Shown in pieces: positions 1 to 11,000 of a stretch of 64,000 nucleotides of DNA. Each line of letters starts with the position of its first letter. Positions within the stretch are counted from its first letter, which is position 1. The translations under genes were made by a program, and so were the position numbers. Source of the DNA: Sphagnum magellanicum (Eukaryota > Streptophyta > Sphagnopsida > Sphagnales > Sphagnaceae); NCBI GenBank assembly GCA_021904315.1, contig CM038921.1, positions 11,376,146-11,440,145 on the forward strand. The letters run 5' to 3'. The notes under the pieces were generated by a model. That model was given only the letters and a program-made list of their open reading frames with translations. It was not told where the DNA came from and did not search any database.

Positions 1-719
1 ACTGCCTTGTTCTCACAGTACCTGTGTCTTGTTTTGCCTAAAATTCTTGACCTGATGATCATAGTGATATTTTTTTAAGCAAATCCAAAGATTGGACACA
101 GTCTATGCAAAATGAAATACCTCACGGTGGCTTCTGTCTGATCAAAGTACATGATTTGATAGGAAGTTTTTCTGCAGTTCCTGGAGTTCAGAGAGAGAAA
201 CTGTGGTGGGAGTTCTTTTTAGATCCTTCCCAATGGTGGGATCACAGATCGGAGAAGGTAACTGAACATCAATTCTGACGGAGTTCACATGTCATTGGAA
301 CCATAGGTCTTTTTGGTGTCAATCTTGTTCCTCTCTCTTTGGTTTCTATCCGGCCATGGTCTTAGCTTTGGCAGAAATTGTTTTCAGATCCTTTGCTATG
401 GTGGAATAATAGTAGTAGGCTGGAGAAGGTAAGTAAATGCAATATGCTGTGACAAAATTCTCTTGCTAATGGAGAAGGTCAGTGTGGCTTTATCTGTTGT
501 CATGATACCATTTTTATGCCTGGGATGTGGAGAATGCATGGCTGATCAGCTTGACCTGGATTTCTAGTTGTGGACCAATGAAGGTACCAAAATTTCAAAC
601 ATAATAAGAAAGGGGAAGATCTGTGGCTTGAGGACTGATGAAACCTGCCATGGGTGGCAGCAGAGATGGCTGCAATGGCACCAGGCACAGTGCAATTGAA
701 CATTTTTGCATAGAATAAG
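1..719. other. Left-edge spacer, no gene seen
   Basis: I see no coding pattern. Two loosely similar stretches near 215-265 and 385-440 share an 'agatcctt...atggtgg...ggagaaggtaa' pattern and may be a degenerate direct duplication. The right end runs into the PPR remnant, so it may hold decayed upstream repeats of that gene, but I cannot show this. Confidence 0.4.
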
Positions 720-1198
720 AAGCTTACAAAAAATGTGAAGGATGGGCAATATGAGAAGGTGATGCAGCTTTTCCAACAAATGCAACAAGAAGGAATGAGT
801 CCTGGCAAATTCAGGTTTGTTCAGGTGATTAATGCATGTGGTGATTTAGAAGCACTTGCAAACAGCAGGCTTGTTCATGAACAGCTCATTCAAAGTGGTT
901 TTGAGTCTGATGTCTTTGTGGGGAATAGCTTGGTTGACATGTATGCAAAATGTGGGAGCATTGAGGCTGCTTGGCAAGTGTTGACTAAGAGGCCATCATG
1001 AAATGTGGTCACTTGGGATGCCATGATATTGGGACACATGAAATGTGGGCAAGGACAGAAGGCACTGGACCTGTTTTGAAATGTGACAGGAGGGTGTGCG
1101 CCTGACCTCTGTAACCTTTGTAGCAGTGCTGGATGCAAGTGCCGGTGTGGTTGCCCTTGAAGAGTGCAGGTGTGCTCATGAGCAGGTCAGGCTGTACC
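720..1198 (+). pseudogene. PPR (PLS-type) protein pseudogene fragment
   Basis: The reading frame shows about three pentatricopeptide repeats with typical wording: LFQQMQQEGM, VHEQLIQSGFESDVFVGNSL, VDMYAKCGSIEAAWQVL, then after a stop VVTWDAMILGHMKCGQGQKA. A TGA at 999-1001 interrupts the frame where CGA (Arg) is expected. Near 1076 the frame shifts and resumes as EGVRLTSVTFVAVLDASAG and HEQV, with a further TGA. An in-frame TAG at 711 lies upstream. PPR proteins of this type are normally long, organelle-targeted RNA-binding proteins; only about 150 codons remain here. The lesions look like ordinary decay, including C-to-T at CpG. I read it as a dead fragment of a large family, not a functional gene. 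Confidence 0.85.
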
Positions 1199-1986
1199 TA
1201 AAGAAGAATCATGCCACATGTAATTGATTGGAATAACCTGATTGAATCTCAAGGGTCAGAAAAAAATAAGAGATTACTTAAAACATCTGCACCTTGTGAA
1301 CAACCACTAGATTGCTATGGTGTATCAGCACAATGTGTGGTGAACATAATACAGTAATAAAATACAATTTCAGCACATGAGAACAAACATAACAAGTGAA
1401 TCAAGCAATCTACAGCTGTCCAAAGGAGGATATGGAGCTTAGAAAGGGTAAGGTAGAAGAGGGCATCCACCTCCAAGACTAGCTATGCCCTAAAATCTTC
1501 CCAACAAAATCCTTGTCAGCAGTCAATTGTGTCTCTTGTTCTACAAGTCCCTCCTGATATCAACTTGCAAAGTGAACTTGTCAAAGCACCGAGATTTTAA
1601 GACCATGGTTGAGCAAGAGGCTCACACAGCAATCCAACATAGGGATCCAATAGAAAATCCAGAAAATTAAAACATTTTCCACCATTACAAGTAACGTGAA
1701 TGAAAAATCCAATGCTCAAAGGTGATCAGAGATAGCAGAGGCCTATGAATTATCAAAACCTACTATTTCACTGAGGTGTAGCACAAAGAACCTTTGGCTC
1801 TGCTGTGTGACAAGTTCATGAGTGATGTCACTCATAGTAAAAGGGTCTAGATGTACAGTACGTTGGCAACTATCAGCCTTGCATACAATAGCCTTTAGCT
1901 AAAAGTATCCACCAAGTACTGAAAGATTCAGCTGCAAGCTCCACAGCAAGTATCTTTGAGCTCTTTCAAAGTAGACAAAACTTTTT
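1199..1986 (-). other. Probable 3' UTR and terminator side of SPF30
   Basis: No reading frame of interest lies between the PPR fragment and the SPF30 stop codon at 1987-1989. On the minus strand this is where the SPF30 3' UTR and polyadenylation signal should lie. I did not pin an exact site. Confidence 0.4.
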
Positions 1987-4900
1987 TCACATGAGCTCAT
2001 CACCATCCTCGCCACCAACTCTTAAGTGAAGATGCTTCTCACGTTTATGAAACTCAGTAATACCCTTCCCACTACCTGTGACACCTACCTTCCCCTTTGG
2101 ATCATCTGGAGATTTGAAGATGCTCTCTCTCTTTCGCCCTGTGAAGAAGCCCACCTGACAAACACAATGGCAATGATCTCTGGTTAACTTGAACAGAGTA
2201 TCAAGAGCTTCAAAGAGCTGCAGAAATGAAGCCTGCTGTTCCAAATTAGAATGCACCACAAATGAAGACCGCCAGCATAACTTCCACTTAGGTGATTGAG
2301 GTTGAGATCAATTTAGCCCGAGTACAACCCTCCTTTTGAAACAATCATAGTTTTGTGTCCATCAGAGATACCTTTAGAAGCCCAAGCTCTAATGTGATAA
2401 AACCAGAAATATTTCTTGGTTCAGGACCACTGCCCAACCAAATGTGACTCCTTCAAAGTAGATGAGAACTCTCCAGACTTGGGATTTAAGTCAACCTGAA
2501 AAGAACTGAGAGATGACATGATAATAGGGATATAGAAATTTCAGATCTAACAACATAGCAGCAAACAGGACCGACAGAAAATCCAGCCCTAAATCACAGA
2601 GATGATGTCACAAAACAAAGGCAAAGCTATGTAGCGGTCTGACCAACAGTGACATTCATACACATATTAAGAGACCTTTAACAGCAACATATGTAGTTTT
2701 GACCAACTCCCATCAAATCCCCATGACTTCATCAACTCCTGGCAGTGGGTGGAAGTTAATGACATACATTAACCAATCTACTGAGTTTCTGTCCCAAGAC
2801 CAGGAGTAACAGCAAAACTCTGGCATGATGCCAGATAGCTCAACAGAATCTAAAAGAGAACAAGAAGACTGAAATAAACAAGAATAAAGAGGAATACAAA
2901 AAAGAGAGGGAAAAAGAGACAAAAAGAAAACCCCAAACCAAAAAAGAAGGAAAAAAAAAAAGAGAGAAAAGAGATGGAGAACTTTGAGAGCAGGACTTCC
3001 CCCCCGCTTAGGGTTAAGGAGCCCTTGAAATAATCAAATTGAACATTCCAAAGGAAAACACATGAAACAGAATTTTTTTTTGGTTAAGCAAACCTTTCAT
3101 TAGATTCCTCTAATCAAAGTTCGCAGATCAATCTACATGCCACAGCAATCATTTAAAACAAGAAGCCCATAGACTCTTCAGGACAGGTCACTAAAAGAGA
3201 ATGATATACACTGGGGAATTTGAGCATGTATATTTAAACTGGAGGAAAGCACTAAAAACTGCTACAGAAACAGAACACACATATAGCAAAGGGTGGGATT
3301 GGACCAATGTAACAAACCACACAACAGCTAAAACAAACTAGGCTTACCTTCTTGCTTTTCCCCTTAGAAGTCTGGAATTGCTGCCAAGCATTCTGGTGCT
3401 TGTTTTGTGTCAGCTCCATCTGCTCTAGTCTTGCTTTTGATTTAAAAGAATGAATTTTCTTCTTCTTTGCTGCTTTCTGCATACAGAAAACCAACATAAA
3501 CCTTATTGTTTGCTCCAGTTAGAGTTCATCTTATCTAAGAGCCTGACTCAAGAAACACATCTGGTGTACTGAATTCTATATATAAAAGATTTGGGGAAAG
3601 AGCAGTCACCACATCCTCAGGATCATCAGGATTTATGCGCAGCTTGGGGGGTAGACCTCGTGGAATAACATCGACATCAGCTGCCTGGGCAATTTTTCGC
3701 TTTATGGCTTGCCGTGTAGCTTCTGCCTCCTGCTCTGCTCCCAACATTGCATCAGCATTTGCATCCATGTTGATCTCCAGATCAGCTTTGGCTTCAGCCA
3801 CCAAATCATCCTCCTCAACTTCCAAAACTCTAACATTTGAAAGATCTACCTGCACATACACATCCAAATTTACATCTGAATTTGTTCTTCTGAAGAAGCA
3901 AGAATATAACCAGGACTAGTTGGTATATAACAGCAATATATAACACGAAATATGAGTTTTGTACCATTTAACTAGAACTCCTAAAAGCATCTGGTTCCAG
4001 GCAGCAATTCACATTCTGGACTTGCTTTTTGAAGCCTTCTTCTCAAGGTTTTCAAGCCAAAACAATGTTTTCATGGTTTATATCCAGCCACATAGATAAT
4101 CTGAGAGACCCAATTGACTCCGGATCAGTACACAGTACAACATCATTTTATAGTTAGTGGAGTGCACTTTGTTATGGAGCTCACAGCTGCATCCACACAA
4201 ATCATCTACCACGCACCTCCTCTGTATTACCCCAATCATCATATGTCACAGTGTACCCAATTGGAGTAACTGCCTCTACTGTGGCTGTGTACCTGTAAAA
4301 CAACATGGGAAACAAGGAATCTCAGCAAGACTTCACTGTACAGACAAGACAAAACCAACAACAAAAAGCACCTCTATAACTTATACAACTAATAGGCATG
4401 GTATCCACCTGTGGAACTGTAATTCAGCAACAATGTTAAAAGTCTCTTGTGGGCTCTATAACCAATATTACAATTTCCACAACTGTACACACCTAATTGT
4501 AATAAATCAGAAAGCAGGATCTAATATACTGCCCACTTGGTTCAGCCACTTGATCACTTAGGGTTCACCTAGAAAAGGAAACAATGGATTTCAAGTCATT
4601 ATGCTGGGACGTTATGATGCACACTGAATGCACACTGAAGTACAAACCATAAACTCATCCTAAACATGACACCCATGGTCTCAGACTGTGTTTTGAAAAA
4701 CTTGGACTGATGAAAAACATCAGTCAAACACTCTCCATGGATGAAAGTGCATACCATTCACCATCTTCACTCCAAACAGCCTGCACCTTTGAACCCACAG
4801 GAAGTCTCCCAGGAATGTCATGAGACAAGGACAAGTCTTTCTGCATGCACAGTGAAATGAAGGTGTTTGATATCTCAGACACTGCAAAAGTTCAAGAGGT

Positions 4901-6210
4901 ACTTTTGCCGACAGCAAAGGGAAATTCACGGCTTGAATTGCACTCACAAACACTCGTCACAACTGTGGTTGCTTCAATGCATGCCATAAGTTGTAGGACC
5001 TTCTGCCAGAGTTGCTCTCATGGCATTGATGGAAACACAAGTTCTATTGTGCAATTCATTCTCCTTGTGCATAGCAGGATCAAGTCCACTGTGAACCAAA
5101 GACCAGGCAGTCTACTTCACCACCAGAGCCCCAAAAAATCAATAGCAAAGGGATCTGTATGCTGGAGCTGTTTGAGACTTTCCCAGCATGTGACTGATAC
5201 ACACCTGCTGAGGTCTGAACCTTGATACAGGGGGGTCCCCCTGGGATTTGGGCAAAGATGGTGAGTCCAAATCAGTCTCCAACAACACAACATTTGATGC
5301 TTCTGCTTGTTTTGCTGTCTTCAGCAAGTCATATGTCAACTCTATTACCTGCACCATGCCCCAATAAACCAGTGAATCAGTGAACTGCCATGTGAGAATC
5401 TTGGCCAGGCATCGGATCGCTGATGAAGACTTTAGTACAGGGAACTCAATCAGCTGACGATCCTGCCCCAAAACCGTAAACCTGGCCCAGAGTTACAGCA
5501 TGACCTTGGAGCACAGCCAGTTACTTTTAGAAGGCCAAATTTGTCATGTGATATGAGGAGGCCACAGACAGAGAAGATGAAAGACTAGGCCACCCGCAAC
5601 GGACAGGTGGCGGCACCATTTGTTCCACAACATAAGGGCAAACCACCTCACCTTGCACAGCAACTCGAATCAATGTCCTCTCTCGCATGCAGCTGTGTCG
5701 TGCTGCCCTGCTTAAACAACATTGATGACCCCTTAGGACAATTCCAAACCTTAACCCTCTCCCTCTCTATAACGTCTATTACTGTCCTCTTTGGACACTT
5801 TCAATAAGTTCTAACCCTAAACGTGCAACACAGCAACCGCAGTTTACAAAGACTGCAATTATGAACGTGGACAAGTCATTGCCCCCTTTTTTTATTTGCT
5901 GCTATTTTTCTCCACCTACCTCCTCCAGAGCACTCGCCATTTCTTGGTACTCCGCATTTCCTGGCGCCGCCTCCAACAATTGCCGCACCTACATGGGAGC
6001 CAAACCGCATTAACCTACAATACCATCAAGAACGAAAAACAATCGAAAAAAGAAAGGAATCACTGATGCCACCTGCAATCGAATTCCCTCGAAAAATCAA
6101 GACGGCGCGGAAGGAGGCAAAGCATTAAGGTGGAGAAGGAGACTCACTTGATGCAGCTGCTCATTGTAAGTAGCAAGATTTGTTTCCAACTCCTTCAAGC
6201 TCTGCATCAT
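1987..6210 (-). CDS. SPF30: Splicing factor SPF30 (SMNDC1-like, Tudor domain)
   Basis: Complete minus-strand gene of eight GT-AG exons: 6148-6210, 5920-5988, 5205-5348, 4755-4840, 4217-4292, 3610-3849, 3348-3476, 1987-2154. The joined frame is open for 324 residues; plant orthologues are about 300. Residues 1-60 form the N-terminal helical region. The Tudor domain is at about 105-153 (VGSKVQAVWSEDGEWY, then GYTVTYDDWGNTEE). Next come the RQAIKRKIAQAA helix, a basic KAAKKKKIHSFKSK segment and the conserved C-terminus with GRKRESIFKSPDD, KVGVTGSGKG and REKHLHL. SPF30 is a nuclear factor whose Tudor domain binds dimethyl-arginine on spliceosomal proteins and supports tri-snRNP recruitment. An acidic insert (EVEEDDLVAEAKADLEINMD and following residues) after the Tudor domain looks longer than in Arabidopsis. 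The ATG at 6208-6210 is followed by a second in-frame ATG, so either could initiate. Confidence 0.93.
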
Positions 6211-6480
6211 GTTGCCTGTCGCTCAGCTCAGCAGCAAACCGGCTTTTCGGTGTTGAGAAGTCTCGGATACCGCCAGTCCGCGTCCAGAACGCACTGCCGC
6301 AAATAACCAAAAGGTATGGGCAAGGCAAGTGCGCTACAATTTTCACGTAAGTGCCCGCACGCAACAAGACGATATGCACCACCGCAGCATTCTGACGACG
6401 AGGATGAAGAAGCAGGAGGAAGAAGAAGAAGAAGAAGAAGAAGGAGCGTTGCTTAGGGTTTCGACATCTCCATCTTCTAC
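6211..6480 (-). promoter_or_regulatory. SPF30 5' UTR and promoter side
   Basis: This 270-bp stretch lies directly upstream of the SPF30 start on the minus strand and is clearly richer in G+C than the surrounding spacers. It holds a (GAA)n tract (TTC on the transcript strand), a type often found in plant 5' UTRs. I see no convincing TATA box. The assignment rests on position only. Confidence 0.4.
6412..6444. repeat. (GAA)n microsatellite
   Basis: About ten GAA/GGA triplets in a row. It creates a poly-Glu frame on the plus strand that I do not regard as a gene. Confidence 0.9.
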
Positions 6481-6500
6481 GGAGCTGCCAAGATTTAGAA

Positions 6501-6625
6501 ACTTTAGCCAAATTTGGCTACAGCTAACTACGAAAGTAAAATTTTGTTAAACATCCTTCTTTTTCTTTAATTTTGGTCAACATATGGCTATTGAAAATCT
6601 CAAAAACCACTTGATCTTCGCACTT
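6501..6625 (+). repeat. Partial copy of the GTGATGTAGCC MITE family
   Basis: It contains the core 'tttagccaaatttggcta', 'gaaagta' and the right-end block 'atggctattgaaaatctcaaaaaccact'. The last block matches the right end of the 46.7-kb copy. The left terminus is not recognised. Confidence 0.55.
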
Positions 6626-6690
6626 TTAATTTTTAAATATATTTTCCTGGCTATGTATGTATAGCCAGCCACAAAAACAAAAAAAAAAAA

Positions 6691-6900
6691 AATGCTGTTT
6701 GTGATGTAGCCACACTTGCAATCGTGACAAGAGGAATGTTAGCCAAAATTTGGCTACCAGTCAGATCAGAGAGGAAAGTAGAAAATTTTAAGAATCCTGC
6801 TATATTTTGGTGACCTGCGGGAACACGTTGTCTAAATATGGCTATTTCAGAATTTTTTTCCCTCAAAATCTGGCAACTTTGGCACAAAAATCCTTCATAT
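6691..6900 (+). repeat. GTGATGTAGCC MITE family copy
   Basis: It shares 'tttgtgatgtagcca', 'ttagccaaaatttggcta', 'ggaaagtagaaaa', 'ctatattttggtgacctgcgggaac' and 'aatctggcaactt' in the same order as the copies at 38.8, 39.7 and 46.7 kb. Both termini are degraded and run into poly-A and poly-T tracts. Confidence 0.7.
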
Positions 6901-7335
6901 GAGTTGCACAGATCTTTTTTTTTTGGCCAAGAGGCAAAAATTCAAAAATTCAAAAAAAAAAAAAAAAACTGCATTATTAAGGTTTGGGGTGGCCAATTCT
7001 ACACTGGGGAGTGGGGAGCTGCAAAATTCCTTCATGCCAGAATTCTTGCCCTTATCAAAAGAACTTAATATGATGTTGGCAAATTCCTTTCAAAGGCTAC
7101 AAGATAGACCTTTAGATAATTTTAATAGAAAATAATTTTTAAAAGGTATATGTCTTTTTAAACTTTTGAAAATTTGAATTTGAAAATCTCAAAACTCCTA
7201 CTATTAGGAAGGAGTTTTGGGATATCTCATTTTGATGTAGGTCCAATAGGGAATTAATTGCAAAATATATTACAATGGGAGTTTGCATCCCAAAATGGTT
7301 CAAGTCATGGTGAACCTCATGTGATTCCTATAACA
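6901..7335. other. AT-rich spacer, no gene seen
   Basis: Homopolymer runs (A17 around 6952) and short low-complexity frames only. Confidence 0.5.
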
Positions 7336-8041
7336 CTAGTGGGTGCCCGTGACCGTCGGCCATTGTGAAGTCCCCCAGTTTCTTTAAACTTGGTTTGCAT
7401 TTTAGTTTTTTTTAATAATTTTTATGTGTTTTCTATTTTTATTATTATTTTGTGATCATCCAGCTGGACGGACATTTCATCTATCCCCTTAATAAAGACG
7501 GACAGTAGCTAAAAGAAAAAAAACTTCCCCAAAATTCATCCCATCATCAAGTCGGACGGACATTTCATCCATCCCCTTAATTGGGACGGACAATAGCTAA
7601 AAGAAAAAAAAGGTAATCTTGGTCAATACCAAAAAAAAAAAAAAAATTGATTCTGGGCTGTCCAACGCCTAAATTTTTTTTTTTTCTGGTCTTTCACTAA
7701 ATCCGTCCTGTCATCAAGCCGGACGGACATTTCATCCGTCCCCTTAATCGAGACGAACAGTAGCTAAAAAAAAAAAAAAGGTAGTCTTGGTCAATACAAA
7801 AATAAATAAATAAATAAATAAAAATAAATTCTGGGCTGTCCAAGGCCTAAATATTTTTTTTCTGGTCTACCAAATCTTTTGCTTCAAAAAATCAAACTGC
7901 CCCTGATTTCTTTTTTCTTTTTCTCTGGAGTCAGTTACATCTGGGGAACCCCACAGGGAACGGATAGTGACTGAAAGAATTTTCCAAGCACTGCCCACAC
8001 AGACAAACAGACACCACTGGTGCTTTAATATATAAGATAGA
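7336..8041 (-). mobile_element. Candidate non-autonomous Helitron
   Basis: Read on the minus strand, the segment begins TCTATCTTATATATTAAAG, close to plant Helitron 5' ends. It finishes CACGGGCACCCACTAG followed by T, matching the 3' rule of a CTRR terminus inserted before T. A weak GC-rich hairpin (GCCG...CGGGC) sits just inside the 3' end, as Helitrons have. The base before the 5' TC is G rather than the usual A, so the target-site rule is only half met. There is no Rep/helicase coding; the 706 bp are non-autonomous and hold internal tandem repeats. Helitrons leave no target duplication, so comparison with an empty site is needed for proof. Confidence 0.55.
7463..7865. repeat. Three tandem units inside the Helitron candidate
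   Basis: The block 'ggacggacatttcatc...cccctta....gacggaca.tagctaaaa' starts near 7466, 7553 and 7721. The two longer units also share 'cttggtcaatac' and 'ttctgggctgtccaa.gcctaaa'. Each unit contains inverted GGACGGA / CCGTCC boxes. Confidence 0.8.
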
Positions 8042-11000
8042 CCCTAACATGTGTCATCCACCACACCAAACATTGATATCAACCCAACCTTATATAATTC
8101 ACACATCAATATATAATTGATTGTTTTGATCTATAATAAACATAAAATTAAAAATAAATAAATAAAGGTTGTGTCATAAACATTTGAAAATTAACATTTA
8201 AAAAAAAAATTATGAACTCCATTTTAAAATGTAAGAAAATATTTAACTTTATAATACAAGGATTTGTTGAAAAGATGATACAAATCATCGTTGTTACCAA
8301 CATGATGGAATTCAATTCTTATAATCAAGTTAGAAAACAATTATATTTTTATAAATCTAATCCATAACAATGTTTTGTTTCTTTTCACAATGTAATTATA
8401 ATATAAAATGAGAAAAATTTTAACTTATAAAATTATTTTCATGACCTTAGCCTTGAACTTACAATTTGAAAAAAATCATAGGTTAGAAAAATGTTTTAAG
8501 ATTCAAGCACATTCCCACAAATGTGAAAAGGTTTTAAAAAGTGAGTCCTAAGAGTTCCAAATGGATTCTCAATTTGAGAGTTTGAATCCCACACATGTCC
8601 CAAATCTTTGGAACAAAAATGCAAATAACAAAAACAATTTTTTCCAATCGGGCCTTATAAGACCATTGAAAAGGTTTTTAAATGTAGATATTAAAAACGA
8701 GTTCACATTCTCCATTTGGAATTGAAGTTATGGCCAAAAGAATGGTTACGAATCAAATTAATAATTTTAATTTTAATTATTAAAACTTAAGAATCAAATT
8801 TGCAGTTTGATGCCTAATTAACGAAACCTAGGAAACAAGGGTCAAATGACCTCTAAATTGAACTTACAATACATTATTGAAATTTTTTCTTAAAAAATAA
8901 TAGCTTTTCTTTAAAAGTTCCTTAATTATAGTTTATATGCAGGAATTACGAATTCACAAAATTGTAAGATTTCATAACTTGCCAAAAAAATTTAAAAATT
9001 GGAAGTCTTGTGAATTTTTTCGATTTTGATGTATTCCACACCACTATTTACAAATTATTATATTTTGAGGAGGAGAATAGTGACTCTTCCCAAGTCCAAA
9101 TCATGGTGAATCTTGTGAAATTTTGGTGTTTATGATTCATTTATGCACCATTTTAACTCCAATAGGTTGATTTTTTTTTAGCTCATTTTATTCTCATTTT
9201 AGAACTCCCATTCCTTGTTTTCCCTAAAGAGTTAAAAAATGCACCTTAAGTTTGCATTTCATTGTAAAATCAAAAAATCATTTGGTTTTCATCAATGTTG
9301 TCTAAAACTGTGGTTTGAGGGGGATCCTTTGCTTTGGTTCCCAACATTTTTGAAAGGACTAGCCTGGTTTGGTTTTGATTCCTTTTTATTTCAAATATGG
9401 GATCTAGTTTTGGTTCTAGTTTTGTAATTTAAAAAGTGGTTCCAATTTTGGTTATTTATTTATTTTAAAATTAGCCCAATTTTTGGTTCAATTAAACAAC
9501 CTTCGATTATAAGTAACTTCCAATTCCGATCCCAACATCTAAAATATCAAAATGGACAATGGAACAAAACAACTTGAATTTTTATTCCAAGGAATTTTTT
9601 CAATGCTATGTGAATTATGAACTAACTACTTAATTAAATCATGGTCAATTTAACATTAAAATAAGTTAAACTAATTAATCTAATTTATTGTTGATTAGCA
9701 TGGAACTAATTCCGATGTGAACAAGTTTTAATTCTTTTGTTGATGGGGATGAAAACCCTTTTGGTGTGATCACAAATCATTTTTTGTGATTCGAAATTCC
9801 AACACCTTGCTCTTGTTTCTTTTATTTGTTTTAGGTCTAGACTTAAAAAATAAATGCATCCATTATGCATTTGCTCTTAATATTTGCACACACCAATATG
9901 GAGAATCTCATTAAAAGATGGAATGTTTCTTTATAAGTTTTTAAAACTCTCTATTAGTATGGGGATTTATGAAAGGTTGGTGCCTTTCCTAAATCATCTT
10001 TATCATGTATCAAATCAAATACATTGTTTGTTGCTTCTTTTATAAAAAGAAAAGAGTTATAGAATACCTTAAAAAAATTGCAAAATACTAGACAATTTAA
10101 TAATTATTACAATTTGTTGTTGAAAATTGCCATTTTTGACATGGTAAGATGGTTTTCCCAAATACAATTCCTTTTATTTACACATACTAATAATTTACAT
10201 TTAATATGATTTTTTTAAAAAGTAAAATCTTATTTATTCCATGGCTTATGTTTATGCATTATGGGTGTGGCACATTTCTAAGTAAACTAATATATGTTTC
10301 TAAGAATTTAACAAATTCAAAAAACAATAATAAGGACCAATAAAGTTTTAAAAATATAATGTGATGCAAGCACACCAAGTCGCTTGGTTGTAAATTTGTA
10401 TTGTGGGTTCATATAGAAGAGCATAATGCACATTTTTGGTTTTTTGCTCCGAAAATGGATTGTAACAAGGATCGGTGATCTCCTATATCAAACTATAATA
10501 ACATATTCTTGTTAGCAAAAATGTCAAACAATAAACATGTAACAATATGAGGTGAAAAAAATTGTTTACACCAAATGGTTTGAAGAAATGTGATAGGTTC
10601 ATATAACTTTGGTTATTGAACTAATGTTTTTTTGCAAGTTGGGTGGGTGCAAGCTAAGGTGGACCACTTTTTGTGTCACTCTACATGTTTTTGCAAAGTG
10701 TCATGCATTAAGATGTCATTAACATGCCATAAAATCAACATTATGTCAAATTTTCCATTGAATTAAGATTCTCAACTTGAATACAAAGATATCTACATAA
10801 CAAATTATAACATGTATTCTCTAAATATAAAATATTGGACTTTTGAAGTTGAAAAATATGGATGGGTCTTCTATCTATGGCTTGATATGAATACATTTTT
10901 GTTTATGAATTTTTTTAAAGTTATTTTATAAGGATTCAATATATGACATATTAAAGAAAAAATGATATAAATCCAAAAAAATTATTAGAAAAACTTTAAC

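Noticed and set aside
3635-3919. Plus-strand frame of 94 codons
   Set aside because: Exact antisense shadow of SPF30 exon 6; the minus strand carries the conserved protein.
4157-4561. Plus-strand frame of 134 codons
   Set aside because: Overlaps SPF30 exon 5 on the other strand; composition not protein-like and no family recognised.
6329-6550. Plus-strand frame with a poly-Glu run
   Set aside because: Product of the GAA microsatellite in the SPF30 upstream region, running into a MITE remnant.
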